A stretch of 8,441 bases of DNA from RGIG464 sp045599585 (GTDB lineage Bacteria > Myxococcota_A > Bradymonadia > UBA4248). Position numbers and translations under genes: made by a program. Below the pieces are notes generated by a model. It was not told where the DNA came from, did not search any database, and saw only the letters and a program-made list of their open reading frames with translations. Location of the stretch: contig JAZRWH010000037.1 in assembly GCA_045599585.1 (NCBI GenBank), positions 1-8,441 of the forward strand, written 5' to 3'. Positions 1-6,146 of this stretch are shown here, in pieces; position 1 is the first letter of the stretch; each line of letters begins with the position of its first letter.

Positions 1-145
1 AACTGACTTTACTAAGGTCTCTGACAGCTATATCAAACGTGTCTGTAATGAAATTAATCAGAGACCTCGAAAAGTACTTGGTTGGAAGACACCGGAAATG
101 GTTTACTCAAATATGCATTTGGATTGACAATTTTCCGTGTCCCCC
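1..145 (+). mobile_element. Right end of an IS30-family insertion sequence
   Basis: The stretch holds the last 41 codons of an IS30-type transposase and the right terminal inverted repeat. The reverse complement of 113-149 aligns without gaps to 8292-8328, the left end of the second element in this window, with 26 of 37 positions identical and the inner AAATGCAT fully shared. The transposase stop codon (125-127) lies inside this repeat. The exact tip is uncertain by about 5 bases. The CCCCC at 141-145 could be the element tip or the target, because the same bases are also the edge of the structured repeat that follows. The left end of this copy lies outside the window. Confidence 0.8.
2..127 (+). 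CDS. IS30-family transposase, C-terminal fragment (5' end outside window)
   Basis: The frame starting at base 2 is open for 41 codons and then stops at 125-127. It contains NEINQRPRKVLGWKTPEMVY, the block that ends IS30-family DDE transposases (consensus N-x-RPRK-x-LG-[FW]-x-TP). The family catalyses cut-out and reinsertion of the element in the cytoplasm through a DDE catalytic triad. The acidic residues lie upstream of this fragment and cannot be inspected. The short distance from stop codon to element end is as expected. The start and most of the gene lie outside the window, so intactness cannot be judged. The assignment rests on the C-terminal motif, the matching inverted repeat, and the N-terminal half of a second copy at the other end of the window. 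Confidence 0.85.
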   Translation, partial: TDFTKVSDSYIKRVCNEINQRPRKVLGWKTPEMVYSNMHLD

Positions 146-250
146 TGAGCAGCTATCTTCTTTACGCAAGGTAAACGTTTGTAATCGCTGCGCACAAAGA
201 CGGAAGCCTTGCGTTTCGAAGATACGCTGCTACCCTCTCGGCCTGCGGCG
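141..250 (-). repeat. Structured extragenic repeat, copy A (3' of rlmD)
   Basis: Read on the minus strand, 250-217 matches 2676-2709 of copy B at 30 of 34 positions. The second arm, 160-141, matches 2716-2735 at 18 of 20. The copy folds as a long hairpin. AGCAGC (148-153) and TATCTTC (154-160) pair with GAAGATA (218-224) and GCTGCT (226-231), leaving C225 unpaired. An inner stem pairs ACGCAAGG (164-171) with CCTTGCGT (207-214). It begins about 30 nt after the rlmD stop codon, in the orientation of rlmD. The far edge is cut by the right end of the IS30 element at the CCCCC run. The apical region (about 56 nt) is much longer than the 5 nt in copy B. Confidence 0.75.
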
Positions 251-281
251 CTTTAACGAAAAGGGCACAACGAAAAACGTC

Positions 282-1730
282 TTAGGGGCGGTGAAGCGTA
301 ACGACAGTTTCGAGGTGAGCCGTTTGTGGCAGCATGTCGACAGGCTGAATGTTGATGATCTCGTAGCCGTCTCGCTTGAAGTCAGCCAGATTTTCAGCGA
401 GTGTTTGGGGATTGCACGAGACGTAGATGATCGTTTTGAGTCCGAGACGTAGGATTTGTTTGTATGCGGGCGGAAGAAGACCGCGGCGTGGAGGATCAAT
501 GACGAGCAGATAATTTGAGAAATTTGCGTCGTTATCGAGAAGCGTTTTGAGTGTTTCTGCGGTGTCTCCTGCATAAAATTCAACTTTATCCGTCAAACCG
601 TTGAAATCTGCGTTTGCACGTGCATTTTCGATGGCTTGTTTTTCGATGTCGACGGCGATAGCTTTATGACCGTGGCGAGCAAAACTGAGTGCGATGGTGC
701 CTGTACCGCAGTAGAGATCGAGTACGGGGGTTTCGGGGGTCATGTAGGGCTCAGCCTGTCGTCTTACGATGTCGTAGAGGCGTTCAGCCTGAAGGGTATT
801 CGGCTGGAAGAAGGCGTGGGGCAGCACTTCGAATTGAAGCGCATGATCGGCGTCGGGCACGTGCATGATTTCTTTGAGTACGGATTCACCAAAGATCAGT
901 TCGTCAGAAATCGTTGTCTGGTGACCTTTTTCGGTGACGATGCAAGTCCAGTAGAACGAGTCGATGGCTTGTGACATAGAGCCGAGGACTTTTTGAGCAT
1001 AATCGTCGATGATTTCACGCGCAGTCAGGGTACGGCCGTCGGCAACGGTGAGTTCAGATTCGCCGTCTGTCGTAAGGATGACCATGGTTTTGCCAGTACG
1101 TTTGCCTTCGCGGAGTGTGAGGTTACGGAGAAAACCGCTATTTTTGCGAAAGACGTAGTAGGTAACGCCGAGCTTTTTAGCCCATTCCATCGTTTTAACG
1201 CAGAGCTCGGGGATGAGCGGAGAGAGTGTTTCGCAGTGACGCAGCTGAATGATTTCGTATTGGAAACCGGCAGGGTGTAGTCCGACGCCGAGTTCATCGC
1301 CGCCGTCAGGTCCAAAGGTGAGCTCCATTTTGTTTCGGTAGTACCACTGGGATTGACAGCCCAAGACGGGATTGGGTTCAGCTTTAACGCCATATTTTTC
1401 GAGGAAGCGTTTGAGGATGGCGTGTTTTAGTTCGAGCTGAGTTTCGTAGCTGATTGACTGGAGGGTGCACCCGCCGCATCCAGTATCTTTGTCGCATCGG
1501 CATCCCGTGTGGGGACATTTGGGTTGAATGCGAGGATAACCATATTTAATGAAGGAAACGACTTCGGCTTCGAGTGCATTTTTTTCGATACGTCGAATTT
1601 CAGCGAGGACGACGTCGCCGGGCAAGGCATTTCGGACTTCGACACCGATGGTTTTGTTTCCGTCAGCGAGTTTGCTTTGTCCCCAACCACGAAGGGAAAG
1701 TCCTTCGATGGTGAGTTCAACGCGAGTCAT
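282..1730 (-). CDS. rlmD: 23S rRNA (uracil-5-)-methyltransferase, RlmD/RumA family
   Basis: The 482-aa protein transfers a methyl group from SAM to C5 of a uridine in 23S rRNA (U1939 for E. coli RlmD). The sequence shows a TRAM RNA-binding domain (about residues 1-65) and an iron-sulfur cysteine cluster (C72, C85-GG-C88, with extra C77 and C79, plus a later HCETL cysteine as likely fourth ligand). It also shows the SAM motif DLYCGTG (about 338-344), DPPRRGL (from 412), the nucleophile C439 in YVSCNP and the general base E474 in HLETV. Length is normal for the family. I chose ATG 1728-1730 because the TRAM homology begins immediately after it. The frame stays open upstream to 1826, with ATGs at 1763 and 1802, but none has a clear ribosome-binding site. 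MPRDKR at 1763 is the main alternative start. U747 specificity (RlmC or RlmCD) cannot be excluded from sequence alone. The gene stands alone on its strand. Confidence 0.93.
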   Translation of the reverse strand: MTRVELTIEGLSLRGWGQSKLADGNKTIGVEVRNALPGDVVLAEIRRIEKNALEAEVVSFIKYGYPRIQPKCPHTGCRCDKDTGCGGCTLQSISYETQLELKHAILKRFLEKYGVKAEPNPVLGCQSQWYYRNKMELTFGPDGGDELGVGLHPAGFQYEIIQLRHCETLSPLIPELCVKTMEWAKKLGVTYYVFRKNSGFLRNLTLREGKRTGKTMVILTTDGESELTVADGRTLTAREIIDDYAQKVLGSMSQAIDSFYWTCIVTEKGHQTTISDELIFGESVLKEIMHVPDADHALQFEVLPHAFFQPNTLQAERLYDIVRRQAEPYMTPETPVLDLYCGTGTIALSFARHGHKAIAVDIEKQAIENARANADFNGLTDKVEFYAGDTAETLKTLLDNDANFSNYLLVIDPPRRGLLPPAYKQILRLGLKTIIYVSCNPQTLAENLADFKRDGYEIINIQPVDMLPQTAHLETVVTLHRP

Positions 1731-1918
1731 GATCAGTTTGTGGAGTCTTTTATCTCTAGGCATAATTTTAAGATTGGAATGGGCTGAGCGTATTGTCAGC
1801 ATGGAAAGATCACCGTTGAAGAGCAACCGGCAATGGATATGTATAGCAGAAAAACGGCGTGTTCACCTACAAGATGGGACATGGAGGGATCTTTAGGGAA
1901 ATTGGATGTATTTTGCGC

Positions 1919-1940
1919 TATGATCTTGACGTTCAGTCAA
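1919..1940 (+). promoter_or_regulatory. Candidate -10 box and small dyad upstream of the 212-aa protein gene
   Basis: In the 270-nt gap between the two divergent genes, TATGAT (1919-1924) matches 5 of 6 bases of a -10 box. It is followed by TTGAC-N5-GTCAA (1926-1940), a short dyad where a repressor could sit over the transcription start. No convincing -35 box lies at the right distance. I see nothing else coding between 1731 and 2000. The site is weak and based on pattern only. Confidence 0.22.
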
Positions 1941-2000
1941 AAATAAGCAAAAGTTGAGATGATGTTCTTGTCGAGGTGTTCTACGCCGCAAAGGAGTGTT

Positions 2001-2639
2001 ATGTTAAACGCCTACAACAATGATATAGAATATAAAGGTCGAATGTATCACATCCAAACGGAGGATAACGGTGTAAAGATCGGCTCCGTGACGACGACGG
2101 TATTTCATTCGGGTCAGACGTTAGATTGCAAATCCTCATCTTACCGTGATGCGATTGCGAATGTGACTGATTTAGACGAGATAAATAAGATCGTAAAACA
2201 GCATATGATGGATCTGTTTTCGGTTTTTTACAAACGTCTATTTGATGGTTATTACGACGAAAAAGTTGCAGCGATGTATGCGAAGGGCGATGTTTCGTCG
2301 AAATCATCCTTGCAGGTGCCGCGTCCATCGTCGCCAGTTGTTGCGCCAGTCAGTGCATCAGCTAAGCCTGATATTCTTCGAGCATCACAGCAATCGCCAG
2401 GTTTATCGAGTCTCAATATCAAGAAGAATATATCGAAACCAGCAGTTATTGTGAGTGCGAGCTCGACAACGAGTGTACCGCATATTGCTTCGTTGTCCAA
2501 ACCGCTTGAGCGTTCCAACGCAGTTTTGATGGAACAGCAAAAAGCCATTCGCAAGCCTTGGAAAGGCTTCATGTGGCCTGAAGGCGATTTGTCTCTTGAC
2601 GTTCTCGTATGTACGCTGATGAACGGCGAAGCAGTGTAG
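2001..2639 (+). CDS. Uncharacterised 212-aa protein with deltaproteobacterial-type N-terminal domain
   Basis: Function is unknown. Residues about 5-85 form a compact block that opens YNNDIEYKGRMYHIQTEDNG and runs through VFHSGQTL to QHMMDLFSVF. Similar openings, with '[N/H]-DI-x-[YV]-KG-x-x-YH-[IV]-QTED', are familiar to me from hypothetical proteins of deltaproteobacteria, although I cannot name a characterised member. A low-complexity Ser/Pro/Ala/Val-rich linker (about 95-165) follows, then a tail containing KPWKGFMWPEGDLSLDVLVC. There is no signal peptide or membrane span, so a cytoplasmic location is expected. The ATG at 2001 is preferred over the in-frame ATG at 1959 because AAGGAG (1991-1996) sits 4 nt before it and the conserved block starts there. 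The gene is divergent from rlmD and is followed by the structured repeat and a terminator, so it is probably monocistronic. Confidence 0.8.
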   Translation: MLNAYNNDIEYKGRMYHIQTEDNGVKIGSVTTTVFHSGQTLDCKSSSYRDAIANVTDLDEINKIVKQHMMDLFSVFYKRLFDGYYDEKVAAMYAKGDVSSKSSLQVPRPSSPVVAPVSASAKPDILRASQQSPGLSSLNIKKNISKPAVIVSASSTTSVPHIASLSKPLERSNAVLMEQQKAIRKPWKGFMWPEGDLSLDVLVCTLMNGEAV

Positions 2640-2663
2640 TATTTAAGCAACGTATTGTGTGAA

Positions 2664-2753
2664 TTTTTGAGTGGTCGCCGTTGGCCGAGAGGGTCGCGGC
2701 GTATCTTCGTATCACGAAGATAGCCGCGCAGGGGGAGACTTCCCCCTCAAAAA
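2664..2753 (+). repeat. Structured extragenic repeat, copy B (3' of the 212-aa protein gene)
   Basis: The central hairpin pairs CGCGGC (2695-2700) and TATCTTCG (2702-2709) with CGAAGATA (2715-2722) and GCCGCG (2723-2728), with G2701 bulged and a 5-nt loop. It is followed by a G5/C5 hairpin, GGGGGA (2731-2736) with TCCCCC (2741-2746). TTTTTGAG (2664-2671) can pair with CTCAAAAA (2746-2753), closing the whole unit. The part from 2676 to 2735 is shared with copy A at 141-250. No open reading frame of interest crosses it. It starts 25-37 nt after the stop codon of the preceding gene and before that gene's terminator, so it is probably transcribed as a 3'-UTR structure. Confidence 0.75.
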
Positions 2754-2777
2754 GCAAAACAAGATAAGACAGAAAAA

Positions 2778-2806
2778 GGCCTGGAATCATTCCAGGCCCT
2801 TTTTTT
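2778..2806 (+). terminator. Rho-independent terminator
   Basis: GGCCTGGAA (2778-2786) and TTCCAGGCC (2790-2798) form a perfect 9-bp stem with a 3-nt loop, followed by a C and seven T residues. A run of five A precedes the stem, so it could also work weakly in the reverse direction. It ends the transcript of the 212-aa protein gene and isolates trpS. Confidence 0.9.
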
Positions 2807-2907
2807 CTATAAATACGGTATAAAGGCTCGCTTGGTCGGCGCCTGTTTTTTAGAGCGTCGAAATTGAATGCGAAAGTGAATACAAAATAAACACAAAAAG
2901 GAACACC

Positions 2908-3882
2908 ATGATTTCTCTCAGCGGCATTAAGCCAACCTCTACGCCTCACATTGGTAATCACCTTGGTATGATATTGCCTGCAATTGCGCTTCAGAATGAG
3001 TACGATTGTCGATATTTTATTGCAGACTATCATGCGTTGACGACGGTTAAGGATCGAGCCAAAATGCGCGAATACTCGCATGGCATTGCAGCGTATTTTC
3101 TTGCATTTGGTTTAGATCCGAAAAAGTGCATTTTTTATCGTCAGTCTGATCTTCCTCAGGTGTGTGAGCTTTCGTGGATTCTTTCGTGTTTGGCGAACAT
3201 GGGCTTTTTAGAGCGAGCACACGCGTGGAAAGCGGCAAAAGATAGAGGAACAGCAGGCGATGAGTGCCACGGTTTATTTGCTTATCCGGTGTTAATGGCT
3301 GCGGACATTCTCATTCACGATGCAGACATTGTGCCTGTTGGCAAAGATCAGGTTCAGCACGTTGAAATGACGCGTGATATGGCAGAACGTTTCAATTATG
3401 TATTTGGCGAAACACTTCACTTGCCCGAAGCGCGATTCAGTGCTCAGATGGCTGTTATTCCTGGTTTAGATGGCCGTAAAATGTCCAAATCTTATGGTAA
3501 CACCATCAACTTAATGTACACGCCCAAACAGCTTAAAAAGCAGATTATGAGCATCGTGACGGATTCGACGCCTATCGATCAACCCAAAGAGTATGAGACG
3601 TGCAACGTTTATAATTTGTATAAGCTTTTTGCAACACCAGAACAGACGGCAGAACTTGCGGAGAAGTATCGCACGCCCGGATTTGGGTATGGTCATGCCA
3701 AACTAGCGCTTTACGATCTCTTGATGGAGCAGACGGACGGTCCGCGTAAGATCTACAACGATTATATGGAGCATCCTGATACGCTTGAAGATGTTCTACG
3801 TGATGGTGCGGCGCGTGCCAGTATCAAGATGAACGAAGTTCTTGCGCGTGTTCGCAACGCTGTAGGCTATATCAACAAATAA
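2908..3882 (+). CDS. trpS: Tryptophan--tRNA ligase (TrpRS)
   Basis: The 324-aa cytoplasmic class I aminoacyl-tRNA synthetase activates tryptophan with ATP and loads it onto tRNA-Trp. The HIGH-type signature is P13-H-I-G-N-H18 in a typical N-terminus (SGIKPT..PHIGNHLG). The Trp-pocket region follows, including AYPVLMAADILIHDADIVPV and the DQVQHVEMTRDMAERFN block. KMSKS is at residues 191-195 (GRKMSKSYGN). The length is close to that of E. coli TrpS (334 aa) and the gene looks intact. The ATG at 2908 follows AAAAGGA (2896-2902) with 5 nt spacing. It sits after a strong terminator, so it needs its own promoter in 2806-2907. I could not pick one with good -35 and -10 boxes. There is no sign of a T-box leader or of other trp genes. 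Confidence 0.96.
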   Translation: MISLSGIKPTSTPHIGNHLGMILPAIALQNEYDCRYFIADYHALTTVKDRAKMREYSHGIAAYFLAFGLDPKKCIFYRQSDLPQVCELSWILSCLANMGFLERAHAWKAAKDRGTAGDECHGLFAYPVLMAADILIHDADIVPVGKDQVQHVEMTRDMAERFNYVFGETLHLPEARFSAQMAVIPGLDGRKMSKSYGNTINLMYTPKQLKKQIMSIVTDSTPIDQPKEYETCNVYNLYKLFATPEQTAELAEKYRTPGFGYGHAKLALYDLLMEQTDGPRKIYNDYMEHPDTLEDVLRDGAARASIKMNEVLARVRNAVGYINK

Positions 3883-3884
3883 AA

Positions 3885-3904
3885 GCGCATCCTTTGTGAT
3901 GTGC
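3885..3904 (+). terminator. Weak hairpin after trpS, possible terminator
   Basis: GCGCATC (3885-3891) can pair with GATGTGC (3898-3904) through 7 bp, including one G-U pair, directly after the trpS stop codon. No T-run follows, only GAATTGTAAAAG, so intrinsic termination is doubtful. It may instead be a 3'-end protecting stem. Confidence 0.3.
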
Positions 3905-3947
3905 GAATTGTAAAAGACAGATTCAAACGGTACACTGCTTGTCCCCA

Positions 3948-3991
3948 AAACTCCGCTGCATCGCGGTTTGGTGCTGCGTATGGCGGAGTTT
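3948..3991 (+). promoter_or_regulatory. Long-loop inverted repeat in the leader of the lipoprotein gene
   Basis: AAACTCCGC (3948-3956) and GCGGAGTTT (3983-3991) are perfect 9-bp arms separated by 26 nt. The right arm ends 10 nt before the GGAG ribosome-binding site (4002-4005) of the 405-aa lipoprotein. The position fits either an mRNA leader structure that affects translation or a protein-binding dyad. No known riboswitch class is recognisable. Confidence 0.4.
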
Positions 3992-4010
3992 ATGCGCTTT
4001 TGGAGCTTAC

Positions 4011-5228
4011 ATGAAACACAGTCTTCTTTTTGCAGCGTCTATTTTGGCTGCCGTTTGTAGCTTTGCGGCTTGTGACGATAAGTCCTCCTCCGATGAGAGT
4101 TGTTCTAACGGCTCTTATTCGTGTCAAAACAACACGCTGTTCGTTTGCATTGGTGAACGTTGGAATCAACAGATGGTCTGTGAAAACGCAACGTGTAGCG
4201 CGAACTTAAAGCAATGTGTGCCAAATGGCGGTGGCGATAGCCTGGATGAGTGTCAAAGTGGTTCGTATGCTTGTCAAAATAATGCGATCTCCAGGTGTGA
4301 TAATGGGCATTGGACAGTTGTTGAAGCATGCGGTAACAAAAAGTGTAGTGAAAAAGATTGGGCGTGTGTGGCTGTACCCGATTCCGAGCCAGAAAATCCC
4401 GAGACGGTTACGAACGAATCTTGCTCGTACAATTTTGTTGAAAAATGTGACAACGAGGTCGCATCATTTTGCAATGATGACGGAAAGGTAACGCTTCGCG
4501 ATTGCAAAAAAATAGGTGGAACGTGCCATATCTCTAAAGAGGGCGGTTATGCAGATTGCGTAGAATCTTGTACACCCTCGAGTTTTATGGATTACGCGAC
4601 GTGTGATGGTGACTATGTCGCTTCACATTTGTGCCTTGAAGTAACAGATGGTGGTTATTTCGATTATGCATTTACGGATATGAAGTGTGCCGAAGGATGT
4701 GACAAAGGTCGATGCAAACAACGCGATACAACCGTCGTTGAAGGTGGAGCGTGTACCTCTTCTACGTGCGCTAAAGGCGATCTTTATGCGTGTGAGTCAG
4801 GAAAGTACGTTCGCAAGCCTTGTACGGGAGGCACAGTGTGTGCGATGGGAGATACACCGTCGTGTATAGCGAAGCCGAAAAAAGATGTTGAGTGCAATCC
4901 TTCGACGTTTATTGACACGTGTGTCGACAATGTTCTTTACTATTGTCATTCCATAGATAAAGTCGTCATCGAGTTCCCTTGTGCAGTGGGCATTGGTGAA
5001 TCCTGTCACTATGTTGCTTCAGGGCAGGAATTTGTCGACGATGGATATGCTGAGTGTGTGATCCCGTGTTCTGAGGGCACAGAAGCGTTAGAACAGTGTG
5101 TCAAAGATGGGGATGGTGGTTACTATACGGAGAACTCCTATTGTATGTTCGGATCGGACGGCAATTGGTGGAATTTCCCTGTTCAGACTTCATGCAGTAA
5201 TGGCTGCAAAAATGGCGTTTGTCTTTAA
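4011..5228 (+). CDS. Cysteine-rich lipoprotein with seven six-cysteine modules
   Basis: The 405-aa protein has a lipoprotein signal peptide. Lys2 is followed by a hydrophobic core and an FAAC lipobox, with C21 as the predicted lipidated residue. The mature chain starts C-D-D-K-S-S-S. After C21 there are 42 cysteines, which fall into seven consecutive groups of six: 31-69, 81-119, 138-183, 187-235, 248-285, 295-349 and 353-404. Modules 1 and 2 have identical spacing (C-x6-C-x7-C-x10-C-x4-C-x6-C) and similar sequence (GSY, QNN). The others keep the pattern with variable loops. Paired disulfides outside the cytoplasm are the obvious inference, and binding or structural roles are possible. I see no catalytic motif. 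The ATG at 4011 has GGAG 5 nt upstream. The longer TTG-initiated frame from 3939 is rejected because it buries the signal peptide. A related, broken gene follows at 5517. Function is unknown. Confidence 0.88.
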   Translation: MKHSLLFAASILAAVCSFAACDDKSSSDESCSNGSYSCQNNTLFVCIGERWNQQMVCENATCSANLKQCVPNGGGDSLDECQSGSYACQNNAISRCDNGHWTVVEACGNKKCSEKDWACVAVPDSEPENPETVTNESCSYNFVEKCDNEVASFCNDDGKVTLRDCKKIGGTCHISKEGGYADCVESCTPSSFMDYATCDGDYVASHLCLEVTDGGYFDYAFTDMKCAEGCDKGRCKQRDTTVVEGGACTSSTCAKGDLYACESGKYVRKPCTGGTVCAMGDTPSCIAKPKKDVECNPSTFIDTCVDNVLYYCHSIDKVVIEFPCAVGIGESCHYVASGQEFVDDGYAECVIPCSEGTEALEQCVKDGDGGYYTENSYCMFGSDGNWWNFPVQTSCSNGCKNGVCL

Positions 5229-5239
5229 GCATTTGATTC

Positions 5240-5270
5240 AAACAAGGTGAAGTACAATTTCACCTTGTTT
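5240..5270 (+). terminator. Hairpin terminator after the seven-module lipoprotein gene
   Basis: AAACAAGGTGAA (5240-5251) pairs perfectly with TTCACCTTGTTT (5259-5270) to give a 12-bp stem with a 7-nt loop, 11 nt after the stop codon. The T-rich part lies within the 3' arm (TTGTTT) rather than as a long tail, so it is a plausible but not textbook terminator. Confidence 0.6.
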
Positions 5271-5436
5271 GGTGTAGTTTTCAGAAGGTGCATTTTTCTG
5301 CCTACAATGGTTTTTAGGATGAAGTAGGTAGAAAAGTGTTTATAAAAGTTTTTTTGTTGTATGGGCACTGTTTTTGCTTGTGTATAAATCTTTGTACGCA
5401 TGCAGTACGTACGTTTAGTTTAGTTGTAGCGTTATC

Positions 5437-5491
5437 ATGCTGCAGATTTTGGTCTTCTGCGGCATCTTTTATTGTTCTAGTTTACTAGAAC
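5437..5491 (+). promoter_or_regulatory. Two tandem dyads upstream of the broken lipoprotein gene
   Basis: The first dyad pairs ATGCTGCAGA (5437-5446) with TCTGCGGCAT (5456-5465) over 10 bp, including one T-G pair, with a 9-nt loop, and is followed by CTTTTATTG. It resembles an attenuator or a weak terminator. The second, GTTCTAGT-TT-ACTAGAAC (5474-5491), is a perfect 8-bp palindrome ending 16 nt before the GGAGG ribosome-binding site (5508-5512), where an operator or leader stem could lie. The remaining gap, 5271-5436, is AT-rich with TATAAA at 5383-5388 as a possible -10 box but no good -35 box. It holds no gene that I can support. Confidence 0.4.
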
Positions 5492-5516
5492 ACGAACTCA
5501 AGCAAATGGAGGTACC

Positions 5517-6075
5517 ATGAAAAAATTGCTTTGTTTGGCCATGCTTTGTTCTGCAGGTTTTGTTTTTGCAGCTTGCGATGACGATTCTTCGAGCTCTGAT
5601 TGCGATCCTAGCACCGACAGTCCGCAGTGATGGCAAATGGGTGACTGAAAAATGTGGCGGTGATACTCCCTATTGCGCGTCTGGTGCCGAAGCTTGTTCA
5701 GCGATTCATGAAAAAGATTCGTGCAATCCTGAAAAGTTCATTCCGTTCTGTGCTAATGGCAAAGGTTATACGTGCCAGGCTTCAAGCTTGAGAACGCACT
5801 ATTCGGTTATTGAATCGGATACATGCATTGCCAGCAAAAATGGTGAAGGCGTTGCGGTCTCGAATAGCGATTGCTCCTCTAAGGGCGAAAAACGTATGAC
5901 TGCCATTGATAAAAAAGACACAGGATCATCTACGCAGCCTGCATACTATAACCACTGCGAAGTATGTCTTGTTTCGGGTGATGGCTCCTTAAAATGGACG
6001 GCAGTTCCTGCTTCGTACAGCTACAACGGTTCGGGATTTTTTGAACGCCTTCAAGAGTGCACCCCGGTTGACTAA
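5517..6075 (+). pseudogene. Frameshifted cysteine-rich lipoprotein gene, paralogue of the upstream one
   Basis: The ATG at 5517 follows GGAGG (5508-5512). It opens a good lipoprotein signal (MKK, hydrophobic core, FAAC lipobox, C20, then D-D-D-S-S-S-S-D-C), but this frame stops at TGA 5628-5630 after 37 codons. The homologous remainder continues in the next frame, from about 5626 to TAA 6073-6075. It resumes at SDGKWVTEKC, which corresponds to the C-x-x-G-x-W...C part of modules 1-2 of the 405-aa neighbour. In those modules the first cysteine lies 20 residues before the Trp. Here the distance is 37 nt instead of 60, so about 23 nt appear to be missing, together with the second and third module cysteines. 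A second module starts CNPEKFIPFC, like CNPSTFIDTC in the neighbour. The product would be about 186 aa if the frame were restored. A sequencing error alone would not explain the missing cysteines. Confidence 0.75.
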
Positions 6076-6093
6076 TTATAGATATTAAATTGC

Positions 6094-6146
6094 AATTCCA
6101 CTTCTTTTTTTGAACTAAGTTATATAGATAAAAGAGAAGTGGAATT
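6094..6146 (+). terminator. Long AT-rich hairpin after the broken lipoprotein gene
   Basis: AATTCCACTTCT (6094-6105) pairs perfectly with AGAAGTGGAATT (6135-6146). The stem can extend through the T-run to 6110 against 6130-6134, giving 17 bp with one G-T pair and a 19-nt loop. It lies 18 nt after the stop codon and is followed by T-rich sequence. A terminator is the simplest reading, and it may also work from the other strand. Confidence 0.5.

Noticed and set aside
39..452. 137-aa open frame over the start of the window
   Set aside because: It overlaps the IS30 transposase end, the structured repeat and the end of rlmD, and has no recognisable features. It is a chance frame.
1731..1826. 32-residue N-terminal extension of RlmD
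   Set aside because: The first codon is TTG without a ribosome-binding site, and the TRAM domain homology begins at the ATG at 1730. The ATG at 1763 remains possible.
3939..4010. N-terminal extension of the 405-aa lipoprotein
   Set aside because: It would begin at TTG without a ribosome-binding site, includes a leader inverted repeat, and would bury the clear lipoprotein signal that starts at 4011.
5619..5640. Programmed +1 frameshift in the second lipoprotein gene
   Set aside because: The TGA is not preceded by a prfB-like slippery codon or an internal Shine-Dalgarno sequence. The missing module cysteines are better explained by a deletion.
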